Source: Jiulongibacter sediminis (GTDB lineage Bacteria; Bacteroidota; Bacteroidia; Cytophagales; Spirosomataceae). Taken from it: a DNA stretch of 64,000 nucleotides. This document shows, in pieces, positions 1 through 8,907 of this stretch (position 1 is its first letter; each line of letters opens with the position of its first letter). The position numbers and the translations under genes were made by a program. The notes beneath the pieces are model-generated. The model was not told where the DNA came from. It ran no database searches and saw only the letters and a program-made list of their open reading frames with translations. Location of the stretch: NCBI RefSeq assembly GCF_001306455.1, contig NZ_LGTQ01000005.1, positions 124,001 through 188,000 of the forward strand. Direction: 5' to 3'.

Positions 1-1246
1 TTGCCTGATTCCAAAGTTGCGTGAGATAGCTTTTTGAGACTTCTTTGGTGACTACCAGCTCAATATTCTGGCCCTTCTGACGCCCACCGGCATAAATGAC
101 CTCATTATTCCGGATAGAAACCGGCTCGCTTTCACCGGTCACAAAACTGTAATCAATAAACGCCTTGCCATCAGCCAGCTGAGCGTCAGCGGGAATGAGC
201 TCATTATTATGAATGCGAATGATGTCCCCTTTTCGGAGATCATCCACGTTTTTATAGTCAAAATGATCTTTGTTTTTGACCTCCACGGCCAGAGGGAAAT
301 AACTCTTGTAATTTCGCTCAAAAGAGAGGTAGTCAAAGGTCTTTTTCTGTACCCATTTGCCCAACAAGAGCAAAAACACAAGCCCGGCCATACTATCCCA
401 GTAGGCTCCGGCCCCGTTAATCAATGTTTCGTATAAGCTTCTGATAAACAAGGCTGTTACGCCGAGTGCTATCGGGATGTCTACGCTAAGAGTGGTAGTA
501 TTTCTTTTCCAGACTTCTTTGAGCGAAACCCAGGCACCTTTTATATAATCCGCCGCTCCGTAGAAATAGACCGGCAGGGCTAAAATGACATTGAGATAAA
601 GGAAAAACTTTTGATACTGGGCGTCCACATCGTTTTGTAAGTCCAGCTTGAAATACTCCGGGAAACTCAGAAGCATGATGTTACCGGTGCAAAACCCCGT
701 AACCGCTATCTGCCGAAGGAGTCGGTTGGATTTCTTTGTTCTCGTTTGATCTTTGGCGACCGTATTTTCCAGTGAGATCAATGGCTCATAACCAAGCGTG
801 GCCAGTAATTCCACAATTTCCTTCAGGCTGACATTGGTGGGGTCATACGTCAGGCTTAGCTCTTTTTTGATAAAGTTAAGTCTGCTATGCAACACTCCGG
901 CTCTGATTTTATGGAAGTTCTCCAGTAACCAAACGCAGGAGCTACAATGTACGGCAGGTAAAAAAAGGGTTACTTTATGAAGCTTTTCAGATTTGAAATC
1001 CAGAATAGCGGCTTCAATATCCGGGTTTTGCAGGTAATCGAACTTGCCTTCGTGGTTTTTGCTTTTCAGACTCACTCCTGCATGCTGCTCAAGATCATAA
1101 TAACCGCAGAGGTCGTTTTCCTGAAGCAATTCAAAAACCGTTTTACAGCCGACGCAGCAAAAATGCTTGTCCTCAATGATCAGATCTTCATTTTTGCACT
1201 CCTCACCGCAGTGATGACATAAGACCGCTTCCTGTACTTCTGGCAT
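1..1246 (-). CDS. CcoI/FixI-type heavy-metal P-type ATPase, N-terminal part (cut by window edge)
   Basis: Reading from an ATG at 1246 leftwards gives about 415 residues with no stop before the edge, so the gene continues outside the window. It begins with a cysteine-rich metal-binding domain (C10-x2-C13, C17, C30, C31, C34) of the kind that precedes cation ATPases of cytochrome oxidase assembly. A ferredoxin-like HMA domain follows, with CSSC at about 101-104, then several membrane spans and the actuator loop TGES at about 370. The CPx and DKTG motifs lie off the edge. In the family this enzyme pumps copper across the inner membrane to supply cbb3 oxidase (CcoI). The N-terminal zinc-ribbon plus HMA layout fits CcoI better than CopA, but no ccoNO genes are visible to confirm it. 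It lies 87 bp behind the L,D-transpeptidase gene on the same strand. Confidence 0.88.
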   Translation of the reverse strand, partial: MPEVQEAVLCHHCGEECKNEDLIIEDKHFCCVGCKTVFELLQENDLCGYYDLEQHAGVSLKSKNHEGKFDYLQNPDIEAAILDFKSEKLHKVTLFLPAVHCSSCVWLLENFHKIRAGVLHSRLNFIKKELSLTYDPTNVSLKEIVELLATLGYEPLISLENTVAKDQTRTKKSNRLLRQIAVTGFCTGNIMLLSFPEYFKLDLQNDVDAQYQKFFLYLNVILALPVYFYGAADYIKGAWVSLKEVWKRNTTTLSVDIPIALGVTALFIRSLYETLINGAGAYWDSMAGLVFLLLLGKWVQKKTFDYLSFERNYKSYFPLAVEVKNKDHFDYKNVDDLRKGDIIRIHNNELIPADAQLADGKAFIDYSFVTGESEPVSIRNNEVIYAGGRQKGQNIELVVTKEVSKSYLTQLWNQA

Positions 1247-1333
1247 AAAGTAATTTTAACATCACAAAGTTGCCCTCGGTAAAGCGGAAATTGACTGAAA
1301 ATGCTCAACCTGAAATATGATGAAGGTCAGGTT

Positions 1334-2359
1334 TTAGCGGAGCTTGTAATAATCTTCCACCGTCTTCCACTCTCCATTTTCATCAATATAATTGGTAAAG
1401 TAGAGGATAAAAACGGGGATTGGTTCTTTCAATTCGATGGTTTTCGGGCTCTCGTTTTTTACGCAATAGTCCATTAGGTTTTGATTAATAGATTCTACAG
1501 GGTCAAGCTTTTGAGCCAGTTCAAGGGGCTTTTGAAGACGAATACATCCATGGCTAAAAAATCGTTTTTCGCGGTCGAAAAGCGACTGACTGGCCTCAGT
1601 ATGAGGCGTGTCATGCATATATACTGAATAGGGGTTTTGAATGTTTATTTTCAGTAAACCTAGGGCATTATCACATCCCGTAGATTGCCTGAAAGTGAGA
1701 TTGAAATTATCCTTATTCAGGCTTTGCCAATCCACAGAGTTAGGGTCAATTTCCTTTCTATCGGCATCAAGTACTTCAAAGCTATTTCTTTCAAGGTAAC
1801 GGATATCCTCCTTTACCTTTGGAAGTATCTCATTGACCGCTATATTTCTGGTTGGGGTCCAGTAAGGATAGACTACAGCGGCATCTGCTACTGTTGCCAT
1901 CAGTGGAGTCTTATGTGATCTGGTACCGGTAATTACCCGCATTCTTAGCTCCGGAAGATTATTTTCATAAAGTGTCAATTCTCCTGAGGCCACATTGATC
2001 AAAACAAACTTACTGGCGTCAAATCGCTGAACCCACCGAAAGAAATTCTGAAATTCATTCAAACGTTTATATTCCGGGTGAAAACGGTATTTCAAGCTTT
2101 GAGTAAATTCGGGAAAATCAGGCTCCAGGAAAGATAAAAACGACTCCGGCTTTGGAGCATCTTGAACACGCTTTACCCATGATTTCAACTGTGTGCTGTC
2201 AATCGTTTCGGTAAGATTAATGTATCTTAAATTTGCGGGTTGATATCCATATTTGCTCTCCAGTGCAAGCTTGAAAAGACTTTGTTCTTTGGTACTTACT
2301 TGCTGTGCGGCCACCACTTGGGCTGAAAGAAGAAGAGATATCAGAAGTAGTGACTTCAT
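1334..2359 (-). CDS. Periplasmic L,D-transpeptidase (YkuD domain, YcbB-like)
   Basis: 341 residues with a signal peptide (residues 1-18, ending VAA). The YkuD catalytic domain covers roughly 115-280: YMHDTPH at about 247-253 and SHGCIRL at 269-275 with the nucleophile Cys272. Such enzymes form 3-3 crosslinks in peptidoglycan or attach proteins to it. The segment WTPTRNIAVNEILPK is characteristic of the YcbB/LdtD branch, but the protein is much shorter than E. coli LdtD and I see no peptidoglycan-binding domain; the N-terminal hundred residues are helical and unassigned. The usual Lys-Asn-Ala-Leu-Gly stretch reads TGCDNALG here, placing an extra cysteine (C229) in the domain. The gene is divergent from the TauE-like gene, with 109 bp between them. 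Confidence 0.87.
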   Translation of the reverse strand: MKSLLLISLLLSAQVVAAQQVSTKEQSLFKLALESKYGYQPANLRYINLTETIDSTQLKSWVKRVQDAPKPESFLSFLEPDFPEFTQSLKYRFHPEYKRLNEFQNFFRWVQRFDASKFVLINVASGELTLYENNLPELRMRVITGTRSHKTPLMATVADAAVVYPYWTPTRNIAVNEILPKVKEDIRYLERNSFEVLDADRKEIDPNSVDWQSLNKDNFNLTFRQSTGCDNALGLLKINIQNPYSVYMHDTPHTEASQSLFDREKRFFSHGCIRLQKPLELAQKLDPVESINQNLMDYCVKNESPKTIELKEPIPVFILYFTNYIDENGEWKTVEDYYKLR

Positions 2360-2468
2360 CTTTTGGGTTAATGGTTATCTCATTGGGTTTGATGAGAATA
2401 AGTGTTAGCGAAATTAACGGTTTCAGGTTTATTTTTTCATCTTAGCTTTCAAAATAGAAAACCCCTGA

Positions 2469-3203
2469 ATGCTACTTCCTGAAATCCTTTTTTACTTTCT
2501 TACGCTTTTGGCAGAGGTGCTGGGCACGGTCGGAGGCTTTGGCTCCTCAGTTTTTTTTGTTCCTATGGCCGGCTTTTTCTATGATTTTCAGGCTGTCCTA
2601 GGGCTTACAGCTTTTTATCACCTGTTTAGCAATATCTCTAAAATAGTCCTCTTTTTTAAGGGGATTGACCGTAGGATATTTTTATTGATTGGTTTACCGA
2701 GTATTGCAATGGTGATTATCGGGGCCTATTTCTCACAATTTCTTAGTGGAGGCCTTGGCGGACTAATCCTTGGTCTCTTTCTCTTCAGCTTCTCACTTTT
2801 TCTTCTTATTAAACCTAATTTTGTATTGAAACAAACCGCGGGGAACTCCATATTCGGTGGAGGTCTTTCAGGATTTGCGGCCGGTTTTTTAGGGACAGGA
2901 GGGGCAGTTCGCGGACTTACTTTGGCTTCATTTGATGTGCCAAAAGCTACTTTTTTGGCTACTTCAGCATTGATTGATTTTGGAGTAGATGGTAGTCGTT
3001 TCTTCGTTTACCTGGCTCAGGGATACATCACAAAGGATATGCTTTATAAAGCACCAATTCTACTCGTGATTTCTTTTGTGGGAACCTATATTGGCAAAAG
3101 AATGCTGACCCAAATTTCTCAGGAGAATTTCCGAAAAATTGCCCTTTGGCTTATTCTTTTAATAGGTCTGGTGGCTATTGTTCGCTACTTTTTTGAGTCC
3201 TGA
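2469..3203 (+). CDS. TauE/SafE-family membrane permease
   Basis: 244 residues, almost entirely hydrophobic, with about eight predicted membrane spans in two similar halves. Each half starts with a glycine-rich loop (GGFGSS near residue 22; GFLGTGGAVRG near residue 140), as in the TauE/SafE (UPF0721) family of putative sulfite or sulfonate exporters. The substrate cannot be told from the sequence. Its last 19 bp overlap the 3' end of the small gene on the opposite strand, so the two are convergent with no terminator. The ATG at 2469 is the first in frame. A weak -7-like box (TAGCTTTC, 2443-2450) lies upstream. Confidence 0.8.
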   Translation: MLLPEILFYFLTLLAEVLGTVGGFGSSVFFVPMAGFFYDFQAVLGLTAFYHLFSNISKIVLFFKGIDRRIFLLIGLPSIAMVIIGAYFSQFLSGGLGGLILGLFLFSFSLFLLIKPNFVLKQTAGNSIFGGGLSGFAAGFLGTGGAVRGLTLASFDVPKATFLATSALIDFGVDGSRFFVYLAQGYITKDMLYKAPILLVISFVGTYIGKRMLTQISQENFRKIALWLILLIGLVAIVRYFFES

Positions 3204-3391
3204 GTCTCAGCTAAAGTATACTTCCTTCTCGTGGGGTTAATCAGAAACTTTTTCTGAGCCGTAAAGCTTTCAGGATGAACCTGCTCAAAAACTTTCTGCC
3301 ATTCGTCAAATCGTTCGGGTTCAGCCTTCTGAAAGGCTGAACCGTCTATTTTTTTTGAAATCAGATATTCTGTAAAAGTCATATTTGACAT
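3185..3391 (-). CDS. Small hypothetical protein downstream of maeB
   Basis: 68 residues, charged and soluble, with no signal peptide or membrane span. The start ATG (3391) directly abuts the maeB stop codon (3392-3394), so it is probably co-transcribed and translationally coupled. A second ATG three codons later (3382) is an alternative start. The central part reads F-x-E-W-x-K-V-F-x-Q-V-H-P-E-S-F-T-x-Q-K-K-F-x-I-N-P-x-R-R-x-Y, which looks like a real conserved small protein rather than noise. I do not recognise a named family. The end overlaps the TauE gene by 19 bp. Confidence 0.65.
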   Translation of the reverse strand: MSNMTFTEYLISKKIDGSAFQKAEPERFDEWQKVFEQVHPESFTAQKKFLINPTRRKYTLAETQDSKK

Positions 3392-5671
3392 TTAATGAGC
3401 CCGCTGAGCGTCTACAACCGCAAGGCTTACCATATTAACAATTTCACGAACCGAAGCTCCCATTTGAAGAACCTGTACGGGCTTTCTAAGTCCTAAAACG
3501 ATTGGCCCGATTTTCTCAATGTTCGCAATCTCTTTCACCATGTTATAGGCGATGTTGGCCGAAGATAAGTTGGGGAAAATGAAAGTATTGGCACCTTTCT
3601 CTGCCAGTTTACTAAATGGGTGATTGGCCTTTAAGAGTTCTGTGTCAAAAGCCAGGTGAGCCTGCATTTCACCATCTACAATCATTTCAGGGTGTTTTTT
3701 ATTCAAAATACCTACCGCTTCTCTCATTTTCATTGGAGCAGGTCCGTTGGGTACCGAACCAAAGTTCGAGTATGTTACAAAAGAGATTCTTGGCTCAATA
3801 TTGAATTTCTTAACTTCCTCAGCAGCTAACTCAGCAATTTCTACCAAATCATTGCTGTCCGGGTCAAAATTGATGGTTGTATCTGCAAGAAATAAAGGAC
3901 CGAAGCGACTCATCAAAATATACATACCGCTTACCTTCTTAACACCGGGTTGTTTACCGATGATTTGAAGTGCCGGTCTGATGGTATCCGGGTAATTATG
4001 ACTCAAACCACCAATCATAGCGTCGGCCTGACCCGTTTCAACCATCATCGCACCGAAATATGAGCGGCGTTTCATGATGTTATGTGCCTCAGAGTAGGTA
4101 AAGCCTTTGCGTTTACGCTTCTCGTAGAAAAGGTTGCCAAACTCCCGCATGGTGTCCTTAGAGGTTTTCATTGGGTCAATGATCTCCAATTCGCTGATAT
4201 TAAGGCCGTTGTTCTCAATAAGCTTTTGTATTCTTTTTTCATTGCCCAGTAAAATAGGAATTGCCATTCGCTCATCACGAACTTCCTGAGCAGCTTTAAG
4301 CACGCTAAGATTTTCAGCATCCGCAAATACCACACGTTTGGCATTTTTTCGTGCCTTGTTGTGAATGATTTTGAGTAGACTATTGTCTTGCCCAAGCCTT
4401 TTACCGAGCTGTATGTCATATTCATCCCAGTTTTTGATCGGACTTTTGGCTACACCGGTATCCATGGCTGCTTTTGCCACAGCAGGAGCCACAGCAGTTA
4501 GCAATCGGGGGTCTACTGGTTTTGGGATAATGTAATTTCTGCCAAAACTCAGGTTATCCTCCCCATAGGCCATATTGACCAGATCCGGAACCTGCTTTTT
4601 AGCCAAATCTGCAAGAGCAAGTACGGCGGCCATTTTCATTTCTTCGTTAATCACCTTGGACCTTACATCTAAAGCACCTCTGAAAATGTATGGGAAACCA
4701 AGGACGTTGTTAACCTGATTAGGGTAATCTGATCGACCAGTAGCCATGATGATGTCTTTTCTGGCTGCAGTAGCCTCCTCATAACTGATTTCGGGTGTGG
4801 GGTTCGCCATCGCAAAAACGATACAGTCTTTGGCCATCGTTTTTACCATTTCTCCGGTCAAAATATTTCCTTTAGACAATCCAATGAAAACATCTGCACC
4901 TTTCAATCCTTCTTCCAGCGTAGTTTCAGCAGGTAAATTACCATTGACAAACTCGGGCTTTTTGCCGCTCAAATTTCCTCTTGAAGGATGAATAAGACCA
5001 GTGGAGTCGAACATGAAAATATTCTCCTTTTTAGCACCCAGAGCCATATACAAACGAGTGCATGAAATGGCAGACGCTCCGGCACCATTGACAATTATTC
5101 GGACCTTCGCAATGTCTTTCTTGACCAATTCCAAGGCATTTTTTAAAGCAGCTGCTGAGATAATGGCCGTACCATGCTGATCATCATGCATCACCGGAAT
5201 GTTCAATTCTTCTTTGAGGCGTTCCTCAATTTCAAAACAAGCCGGAGCAGAAATATCTTCAAGATTAACTCCACCAAAAGTTGGCTCGAGAATTTTGACC
5301 GTACGGACAAACTCATCAACATCTTTAGTGTTTAACTCAATGTCAAAAACATCGATGTCTGCATATATTTTGAAAAGCAGACCTTTACCTTCCATCACCG
5401 GTTTACCTGCTTCAGGTCCAATATCACCAAGGCCTAAAACGGCAGTTCCGTTGCTTATAACAGCCACAAGGTTGCCTTTTGCTGTATAATTATAAACTTT
5501 CTCAGGGTCTTCGGCGATGGCGAGACAAGGCTCGGCCACACCGGGAGAATAAGCCAGAGAAAGATCTCTTTGGTTTGAGTATGCTTTAGTGGGGATAACT
5601 TCAATTTTTCCCGGACGGCCCTCTTCGTGGTATCGGAGGGCATCTTCTTTCAGGTTTGGCTTTTGAGGCAT
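3392..5671 (-). CDS. maeB: NADP-dependent malic enzyme with C-terminal phosphotransacetylase-like domain
   Basis: 759 residues, the usual length of MaeB. Residues 1 to about 410 are the malic enzyme part: YSPGVAEPC at 41-49, [17 protein letters not shown] at 80-96, the metal-binding HDDQHG at 162-167, and the dinucleotide loop NGAGAS at 195-200. Residues from about 430 to the end match phosphate acetyl/butyryltransferase, a domain that in MaeB proteins serves regulation by acetyl-CoA rather than catalysis. The enzyme converts malate to pyruvate and CO2 in the cytoplasm, feeding NADPH and pyruvate pools. A leader of 95 bp, holding the terminator of the preceding LytTR gene, separates it from that gene, so it is probably transcribed on its own together with the small downstream gene. 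Confidence 0.96.
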   Translation of the reverse strand: MPQKPNLKEDALRYHEEGRPGKIEVIPTKAYSNQRDLSLAYSPGVAEPCLAIAEDPEKVYNYTAKGNLVAVISNGTAVLGLGDIGPEAGKPVMEGKGLLFKIYADIDVFDIELNTKDVDEFVRTVKILEPTFGGVNLEDISAPACFEIEERLKEELNIPVMHDDQHGTAIISAAALKNALELVKKDIAKVRIIVNGAGASAISCTRLYMALGAKKENIFMFDSTGLIHPSRGNLSGKKPEFVNGNLPAETTLEEGLKGADVFIGLSKGNILTGEMVKTMAKDCIVFAMANPTPEISYEEATAARKDIIMATGRSDYPNQVNNVLGFPYIFRGALDVRSKVINEEMKMAAVLALADLAKKQVPDLVNMAYGEDNLSFGRNYIIPKPVDPRLLTAVAPAVAKAAMDTGVAKSPIKNWDEYDIQLGKRLGQDNSLLKIIHNKARKNAKRVVFADAENLSVLKAAQEVRDERMAIPILLGNEKRIQKLIENNGLNISELEIIDPMKTSKDTMREFGNLFYEKRKRKGFTYSEAHNIMKRRSYFGAMMVETGQADAMIGGLSHNYPDTIRPALQIIGKQPGVKKVSGMYILMSRFGPLFLADTTINFDPDSNDLVEIAELAAEEVKKFNIEPRISFVTYSNFGSVPNGPAPMKMREAVGILNKKHPEMIVDGEMQAHLAFDTELLKANHPFSKLAEKGANTFIFPNLSSANIAYNMVKEIANIEKIGPIVLGLRKPVQVLQMGASVREIVNMVSLAVVDAQRAH

Positions 5672-5730
5672 AGTTTCAACGTTGATGCCGCAATTTAGGG
5701 ATGTGTTTTTCTTTTAACGAGTTTGACTCT

Positions 5731-5772
5731 AAAAAAAACAAACGAGGGTAGACGGAAGCCGTGAAGCTACCC
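5731..5772 (-). terminator. Rho-independent terminator of the LytTR gene
   Basis: On the minus strand GGGTAG pairs with CTACCC (5767-5772 with 5746-5751). An inner ACGG/CCGT stem lies inside, and a run of eight T follows (5731-5738). The first arm contains the TAG stop codon of the LytTR gene, so the hairpin begins at the stop. Confidence 0.7.
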
Positions 5773-6078
5773 ATGCAGCACCTGTTCAAAGGCATCTTTC
5801 CGGCGTCGCGAAACCGCTGCAGTAAGGTTTTTAGTCAGGTGAATTTCCGACTCCACGTCATAATACCTCAAAATATGGGATGGATTCACAATAAAAGATT
5901 TGTGTGTTCTGATGAAACCGAGCTCAGTAAACTTTGGCTCCATCTGCTTCAACGTTTTAGCCACGGTCATTTGCTTTCCGTTTCTAAAGTAAATGTGGGT
6001 ATAGTTAGCGTCACTTTTAAGAAGGATGATGTCTGAGGCGTAGAAGTTTTTCTTTCTGATAATATTGACAGTTTTCAT
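5767..6078 (-). CDS. Stand-alone LytTR DNA-binding protein
   Basis: 103 residues consisting of essentially one LytTR domain: ASDIILLKSDANYTHIYF at 14-31, the basic RTHKSFIVNPSHI near 57-69 and a C-terminal SRRRK. LytTR domains bind DNA as ten-stranded beta folds. Normally they are fused to a CheY-like receiver, but here no receiver or other sensor domain is present. It is likely a transcription factor working alone or by heterodimerising with another LytTR protein; the propeller-LytTR gene lies directly upstream on the same strand. It has its own promoter (6125-6153) and terminator, so it is probably a separate transcription unit. An alternative is a small regulator of its own gene. Confidence 0.85.
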   Translation of the reverse strand: MKTVNIIRKKNFYASDIILLKSDANYTHIYFRNGKQMTVAKTLKQMEPKFTELGFIRTHKSFIVNPSHILRYYDVESEIHLTKNLTAAVSRRRKDAFEQVLHG

Positions 6079-6124
6079 TTTTGTAAAGTTGATAAGTAAA
6101 TAATTTGCGTTTAATCAACAGTTA

Positions 6125-6153
6125 CAAATGTAGATGTAGGTGATATTTGCCAA
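6125..6153 (-). promoter_or_regulatory. Bacteroidota-type promoter for the LytTR gene
   Basis: Minus strand: TTG (6151-6153), 18 bp spacer, TACATTTG (6125-6132). This exactly matches the Bacteroidota -7 consensus TAnnTTTG with a -33 TTG, and predicts an untranslated leader of about 40 nt. Confidence 0.5.
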
Positions 6154-6264
6154 TTATTCCGGATTGGCCTTTGTGATGAAAATGCCTGTAATAATTGTCG
6201 CTTTGGCCATCTTAAATAATGTTTTGGGATAAAAATGGGTAGATCAGGGACGAAAATAATTGGC

Positions 6265-8901
6265 CTATTTCAAAATTTTAACCTTCCCTTTCAAATCAAT
6301 TAAGAGATCGGCGTATTTATGACCAACAGGGATTTCGTCACCTTGTACCAACAGGTTGTTTTGGTATACTTTTTCAATGTGGTCGGTATTTACAAAGTGC
6401 GAACGATGAATTCTTTTGAGTTTTGAGCTATGGCTCAATTCTTTCTCCAGCTCTTTCATGGTAATTCGGCTTAAGAACTTTCCATTTTGAGTAATGTATT
6501 CTGCATAATTACCTGAGGCGGAAATCCGATAAATCTGACTTTCGGGTAACTTAACAAAACTACCATCAGTGGCTTTAATAATCATTTGAGTTTGCCCTAG
6601 TTGGAGATCTTTGAGGTTTCTTAGTTTTTCCCAGGTTTTGATCAGGCTTTCGCTTTCGAGCTTAAGAGTTCCTTTTTTGAACAGATAGAAAACCATCAAA
6701 GAAAAGAGACCAATTATCAAAAGGCTGAACCAGTCTGATCGGTACCACTCCGGGCGAATACTAATTGGAATTTCTAATATCTCAGAACTCAGGTTTTCTC
6801 TGGTGATGGCCCTCACCTGAAGAATCAAATTCGCTTTTTCTGAAGCATTGACCGGCAGGCGTTTCTTGAAAGGAAACCACTCAGTTCTTTTATCCCCTTC
6901 GATGATTCGGTAAACTGTAGAGAGATCGTCACCAAACTCTAAGGAAAGGGTTTCAAACTGAAAATACAGATTACGGCCGACTTTGAAGTCTCTTTGTGAA
7001 TTATCAAAACCCTCGATTTTACTGAGAAAAACCTTTGGTTTTTTCTGGTGATAAGCCTGTAAATCGAAGGTATTTGTGATGTATTCACCATCCAGAGAGC
7101 AAAACTTGAGAAGGCCGCCCTCTTCATACAGGAATTGAATGTAGGTGTTCATCAAACCTTCATTCTCCCCATAATTGAGTATTTCAAACCCGTTATCGTT
7201 ATTTTTTATTTGACTGACGCCGAGCTTCGTCAGAACCCAAAGTGTGGAGTCCCGATCAATGATGGCATTGTGCAAATAATTATTGGAGAGTCCGTCTTTT
7301 TCACTGATTTGCCGAAATGTTTTGGTTTCCAGATTGACATCAAAAACGCCTTTTCCATAACTGATCAGATAAATATTGCCGTTAGCCTGCGGTAAAATTT
7401 TCATGATATTTAAATCCTCGATTTCATGTGGGATGCTCAGCTTTTCAGCCTTTTTATTAGTTACCCTGAATAACCCTGACCGCGTGCCGACTAAAAAGCC
7501 GCCATTTACTGGAAGTATGCAATTGGTGTATTCTTCCACGCCGGTGTTGATAGAAATTGAAAGGCCAAATTGTGTGATATCCTTTGACTTTAAATCTCTG
7601 ATGAAATTTTCTGCCTGAATTCGGCTGATTCCCCTACTTTGCCCTACCAGCATTTCGCCGTTTTCTTTGTCATATATGACTGCCTTAGCAGCGAATGGTC
7701 TTTGGAAAGATTGACCATTCTCGTAATAAGTGACATAGTTTTCATTGAAAACAATATATTGTTTCTCAGTTAGTTCAATGGCTTCTAAGGGGCGGGAATT
7801 TGGCGGAACATAATTCTTAATGGTTTGGGTTTTGCCTCCTTTTTTTATGAATTTATGAGAGCCATTAAAGTAGCCTTCAAAAACATTGCCGCTGGCAAAA
7901 AATCTTTTCAAATACAATCCCTGTCGGGCGTTATCAAACACAAAAGGGTAGTCAGAAAGCTTCACCAGCCCAGATTTAAGCGTGCTGGCCCAGAAGTTAC
8001 CATTATTGTCTTTGATGACCGTGCTAATAGCCTTTCCTTTAAGGTCTGAGAATCGGTTTGAAGGAGAAATGTCGTACTCTTTGAGTTCAAAAAGACCATC
8101 TCGGGAGCCTACATAATGGACATTCTCAATATTCTCGGAAAAAAAGATAAACTCGATTATAGGCTCAACCCCAGCCCTTTTAAGCACCTTTCGGGTACCT
8201 ACATCAAACCACAGTCTTTCTGATTGACTTTGTATAAAAATAATTGATTCTGAAAGTTTTGCAGTTCTTATAACGGAGGCTGATTCTGTGAAAATTTGCT
8301 CGGTCCATTTAATTTTCAATGAATTGATATCATAACAGAAAATGGAGTTGGCATTTATACTAAGTACTTCATCGTCATTATGTTGGTAAAATTGTAGCGT
8401 TCTGTTTCTCCCGCTAAAACTGCTTTCATCTTCATCAATGAAAACCTTTTTATCAGGTTTTAAAACCCGAATGCCATTATTGAAACTCCCAATCCAAATC
8501 TGTCCCAATTTATCCTCCAGAAAACCATAGCGATATGACTCCGTACTCATTTCTTTAAGGTATGGAGTGTTTTCAGGATTATGAAACTTACCATTTTGGT
8601 AGAATACCGAGGTGCCCGTGTCTGTCAAAAACCAAATTCGGCCCTGGCTGTCTTCGTAAATCTGATAAACTGAATAGGCCGGGAGGCCGTCGTCCTGATC
8701 AAAATTGATGAATTCGGTACCGTTATACCGACTGACACCGGCATTGGTTCCCACCCAAATAAAGCCTTGACTATCCTGAAAAACTGTGTAGCAGATATCT
8801 GAAATAAGCCCATCTTTGACATCAAAGAACCGTGCCTGATAGTTTTGAGCCTCCAGACTGGCTGAAAAAGTGAGGAGAAGAAGTGTTAAAAGCCTGAGCA
8901 T
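6265..8901 (-). CDS. Membrane-bound propeller sensor fused to LytTR regulator
   Basis: 878 residues. A signal peptide (1-18) is followed by a long periplasmic part made of two-component-regulator propeller repeats, e.g. ICYTVFQDSQGFIWVGT and VYQIYEDSQGRIWFLT near the N-terminus. A Y_Y_Y-like beta domain comes before a single membrane span at about 719-741 (WFSLLIIGLFSLMVFYLF). The cytoplasmic end carries a LytTR DNA-binding domain at about 773-876 (RISASGNYAEYI, RIHRSHFVNTDHIEKV). There is no histidine kinase or receiver, so the protein would sense a ligand outside and bind DNA from the membrane directly. It starts 6 bp after the stop of the paraoxonase-like gene and forms a run with that gene and the symporter, suggesting that it senses something related to their substrates. 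The ligand is unknown. Confidence 0.9.
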   Translation of the reverse strand: MLRLLTLLLLTFSASLEAQNYQARFFDVKDGLISDICYTVFQDSQGFIWVGTNAGVSRYNGTEFINFDQDDGLPAYSVYQIYEDSQGRIWFLTDTGTSVFYQNGKFHNPENTPYLKEMSTESYRYGFLEDKLGQIWIGSFNNGIRVLKPDKKVFIDEDESSFSGRNRTLQFYQHNDDEVLSINANSIFCYDINSLKIKWTEQIFTESASVIRTAKLSESIIFIQSQSERLWFDVGTRKVLKRAGVEPIIEFIFFSENIENVHYVGSRDGLFELKEYDISPSNRFSDLKGKAISTVIKDNNGNFWASTLKSGLVKLSDYPFVFDNARQGLYLKRFFASGNVFEGYFNGSHKFIKKGGKTQTIKNYVPPNSRPLEAIELTEKQYIVFNENYVTYYENGQSFQRPFAAKAVIYDKENGEMLVGQSRGISRIQAENFIRDLKSKDITQFGLSISINTGVEEYTNCILPVNGGFLVGTRSGLFRVTNKKAEKLSIPHEIEDLNIMKILPQANGNIYLISYGKGVFDVNLETKTFRQISEKDGLSNNYLHNAIIDRDSTLWVLTKLGVSQIKNNDNGFEILNYGENEGLMNTYIQFLYEEGGLLKFCSLDGEYITNTFDLQAYHQKKPKVFLSKIEGFDNSQRDFKVGRNLYFQFETLSLEFGDDLSTVYRIIEGDKRTEWFPFKKRLPVNASEKANLILQVRAITRENLSSEILEIPISIRPEWYRSDWFSLLIIGLFSLMVFYLFKKGTLKLESESLIKTWEKLRNLKDLQLGQTQMIIKATDGSFVKLPESQIYRISASGNYAEYITQNGKFLSRITMKELEKELSHSSKLKRIHRSHFVNTDHIEKVYQNNLLVQGDEIPVGHKYADLLIDLKGKVKILK

Positions 8902-8907
8902 GAAACT

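Noticed and set aside
977-1222. Plus-strand frames across 139-1222
   Set aside because: They are antisense shadows of the ATPase gene, whose minus-strand frame runs off the left edge.
1265-1272. Promoter box for the ATPase gene
   Set aside because: CAACTTTG on the minus strand misses the first base of TAnnTTTG and has no clear -33 element, so it was not listed as a feature.
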